A stretch of DNA of 64,000 bases from positions 2,763,492-2,827,491 of the forward strand of contig NC_081198.1 in assembly GCF_902713425.1 (NCBI RefSeq). The letters run 5' to 3'. The translations under genes were made by a program, and so were the position numbers. This DNA is from Acipenser ruthenus. Its lineage: Eukaryota; Chordata; Actinopteri; Acipenseriformes; Acipenseridae. The notes beneath the pieces are model-generated. The model was not told the origin of the DNA. It worked only from the letters and a program-made list of their open reading frames with translations, and made no database searches. Of the stretch, positions 61,975 through 64,000 are shown one piece after another (within the stretch, counting starts at the first letter, position 1; each line of letters opens with the position of its first letter).

Positions 61975-62739
61975 CTATAGCAGCACACAGGAAGCTGTGT
62001 ACCTGCAGCACGGGCTCTCCGCGGTGTCCTGGGAATCTCCCCGTGCACCTGGCTCCGGTCTGGTAATGTTCCCAGGAGCGTCGATGCGTGCGGGGTCCAG
62101 TCCTGGAGAGGAAGGGGGCAGGATGTGATCCCAGACGCCTAGGAGTGGCGGCGGGGCGCGGCTCTGCAAGAACACAGCTGATTGTCCGCTGCAGGCGGGG
62201 CAGTAGAGGAAGCGGACCCAGCGGCCGGGGGAGGAGGAGAGGAGGCGAGTCAGGCAGCCCTCGCAGAGCGTGTGGGTGCAGTCCAGTGTGCGCGGCCAGC
62301 CGGGGGTGAGGTGGAGGTGCTGGGAGCAGAGGGGGCAGCGCAGATCTGGAGAGTTCTGGACCCCTACAGCGAGGCTCAGACCTGAAACCAGGAGGGGCGG
62401 GCTTGGGATCTCTCCAGGGCTGGGGCTGGGATCTGAGGACAGTGTCCCTCCCTCCTCTTCCACCTCCTCCTCCATAGGCTGTAGTCTCACTGGTCCCCCC
62501 CACAGGTGCCCGGCGGTCTTTCTGATCAAGGTGCTGTGTGTCCAGGAGAGGCTCCGGCACAGGGGACAGCGAACTCGCCCCCCCGGCGCCAAGCTCGGGT
62601 GCAGCAGACACTCGTGACAGAATGTGTGCTGGCAGGGCAGGGTGCAGGGCAGGCAGCAATGCTGGTCAAACTCTCTGAAGCACACAGGGCAGGTGTGGGG
62701 CTCCCTCCTCACTGCACTGCCCGGCCGCACAGCCTCCAT
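61975..62739 (-). CDS. Tandem-RING-finger protein (putative E3 ubiquitin ligase)
   Basis: A single open frame of 254 residues with a strong Kozak context (CACCATGG). Two complete C3HC4 RING domains are visible. RING1: C17-x2-C20, C32/C36-x-H38-x2-C41-x2-C44, C58-x2-C61. RING2: C135-x2-C138, C154-x-H156-x2-C159-x2-C162, C180-x2-C183. An acidic, Pro/Ser-rich linker (MEEEVEEEGG...) separates them. I see no IBR, B-box or membrane segment, so this is neither an RBR ligase, a TRIM protein nor an RNF183-type membrane RING. RING proteins usually act as ubiquitin ligases with an E2 partner; that role here is inference. The C terminus after RING2 is unremarkable. A possible donor (CCAG|GTGCAC near 62043) means a further exon cannot be excluded. 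I do not recognise the gene. Confidence 0.78.
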   Translation of the reverse strand: MEAVRPGSAVRREPHTCPVCFREFDQHCCLPCTLPCQHTFCHECLLHPSLAPGGRVRCPLCRSLSWTHSTLIRKTAGHLWGGPVRLQPMEEEVEEEGGTLSSDPSPSPGEIPSPPLLVSGLSLAVGVQNSPDLRCPLCSQHLHLTPGWPRTLDCTHTLCEGCLTRLLSSSPGRWVRFLYCPACSGQSAVFLQSRAPPPLLGVWDHILPPSSPGLDPARIDAPGNITRPEPGARGDSQDTAESPCCRYTASCVLL

Positions 62740-64000
62740 GGTGCCTGAGCTCCACTACACTCCCAGAGACTGCAGCTGGGCAGTTGGGGTGGACCTGCTG
62801 CTGCTGTAATAACTATGGACGTGTGAAATGACTGCCCTGCCCAAGAATTTGCCCTGAGATGGGGTGGGTTTCACATACTGTCGCAAAAAGTTCCACGCCC
62901 CAGTGAAACAGTGAGGGGAATGCAGCCAGACAGTGCCATATAAAATATAAAGTAAAACATGCATATTTAGAGCAAGGAGTGCATGAATGGTTTGGATTAC
63001 ATTTCATCAGAATAGTCTAGTAATGCTCGTCAACCAATAAGGTTAGTCCTTGAGTCAATGAAGCATATAGGGTTGAAAAGAGCAGATCAACTCCTTTGGA
63101 TCAGGGAGTGGAGTCTGGGGAGGACCCTGATCCGGCACTGCGGTACTCTCTCTTAGTCAGTTATACGGTCGTCTTTCCATCAGGGTCTCAATCAGTTCAT
63201 TATTTAATGATGCCAATAAAACCTGGCTGACTCCGGACATTGAGTACAAGATGTGTGCACCCCTGGTCTATACTGGTGGCATTGCAATAACATTATGATT
63301 GATCTGGAGTATCCTTCAGTAAGAGGTGGAGGGGAGGTCACCAAGGTACTTTTCTGTTATGAAAACACAGCACTATCACATGTAGCCATGCAGGAAATCA
63401 GGATCATAGAACTGCACTGTAAAGAACCAACCCATAAGCATGTAGGCCTGGTTCCAGCCCTAACAGAGCGAGGGGGAGATTGTTAGGAGGGTCCAACTAA
63501 AAAAACTAGGACAGTTTAGAACTACTTCTCTATGATGTTTGCAATGCAAGATATTCCGGAACTACACAGTGGGCATGGTGTGGAATTCACCAGCAGAGGG
63601 CACAGTGATATCAGGATTCAAACTGAAGTAGCCACTCCAGCAGCAAGGACAGATCAGGCCAGAATGATGTGACTGAGTCCTTATGAGACAACGCAGCGTG
63701 CCCCAGATGAGAACACCCCCATCATCTACACCTGAGTCTGAGTGCACAAGGAATAAGTCCTTCTGCAACTGATTGTACTGAATCTGAAAAAAAAAAATCC
63801 TGAGTTTACCTGATTCAGAGGAATCAGTGTTTCTGAACCTGTGCGGCTCTATGTACAGCAGTGGCTCTATGTAGGTTAGAGTAACCTGAGCCTCAGGTGG
63901 CACTGCAGTCTGCATCATGGTGCAGACAAGACTGATTACCAGCCTATTGTGCTCCCCCACAGCCTACAGTAGCAGGTCTGCATTCAGCAGGGGTGGGTTA
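62740..64000. other. Spacer right of the tandem-RING gene
   Basis: No gene is supported. A minus-strand open frame at 63562-63960 begins at a non-ATG codon and matches nothing I know. A splice-like GTAAAC follows TGAATCAG near 63810, so an exon of a gene beyond the window cannot be ruled out. Confidence 0.4.

Noticed and set aside
63562-63960. 132-codon minus-strand frame near the right edge
   Set aside because: It starts at a non-ATG codon and has no recognisable domain. A nearby donor-like site is too weak to call an exon without transcript data.

Overview
The window reads as ray-finned fish nuclear DNA. Genes are split by GT-AG introns, the spacers are rich in microsatellites, minisatellites and tRNA-derived SINEs, and there is a fish-type Tc1 transposon. 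The commonest SINE (Pol III boxes at the head, a tail ending in a TAA-rich run) resembles the one I associate with sturgeons and paddlefishes, so Acipenseriformes is my best guess. That is inference from memory, not a search result.

Layout. 1-12.9 kb: first two coding exons of IPO13 (importin-13), minus strand; the gene continues off the left edge. 13-15.5 kb: divergent promoter interval with an ACTAYRNNNCCCR (ZNF143-type) element. 15.5-30.0 kb: a plus-strand gene with five coding exons for a 466-residue mucin-like type I membrane protein that I cannot name. Its ectodomain holds a 36-bp coding minisatellite giving 13 evenly spaced N-glycosylation sequons. 33.2-43.9 kb: a minus-strand coiled-coil gene of the CCDC159/CCDC163 family, with two large minisatellites in one intron. 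45.3-46.0 kb: a relic of MMACHC (exons 3 and 4 only, frame broken). 47.7-51.1 kb: an intact MGST3, minus strand. 51.98-53.61 kb: a Tc1/mariner element with apparently identical 213-bp terminal repeats but a broken transposase. 57.5-60.0 kb: an intact two-exon LRRC52, minus strand. 62.0-62.7 kb: a single-exon gene for a protein with two complete C3HC4 RING domains, minus strand.

These genes form no shared pathway: nuclear transport, cell surface, coiled coil, cobalamin processing, glutathione/eicosanoid metabolism, potassium-channel accessory subunit, ubiquitin ligase. What links them is synteny. As I recall, IPO13, MMACHC and CCDC163 lie on human 1p34, and MGST3 and LRRC52 on 1q24. An MMACHC relic beside intact neighbours fits gene loss after whole-genome duplication.

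The least expected items are the sequon-array membrane protein, the tandem-RING protein, the minisatellite pair in the coiled-coil gene, and two splice acceptors whose pyrimidine tracts are CT microsatellites.
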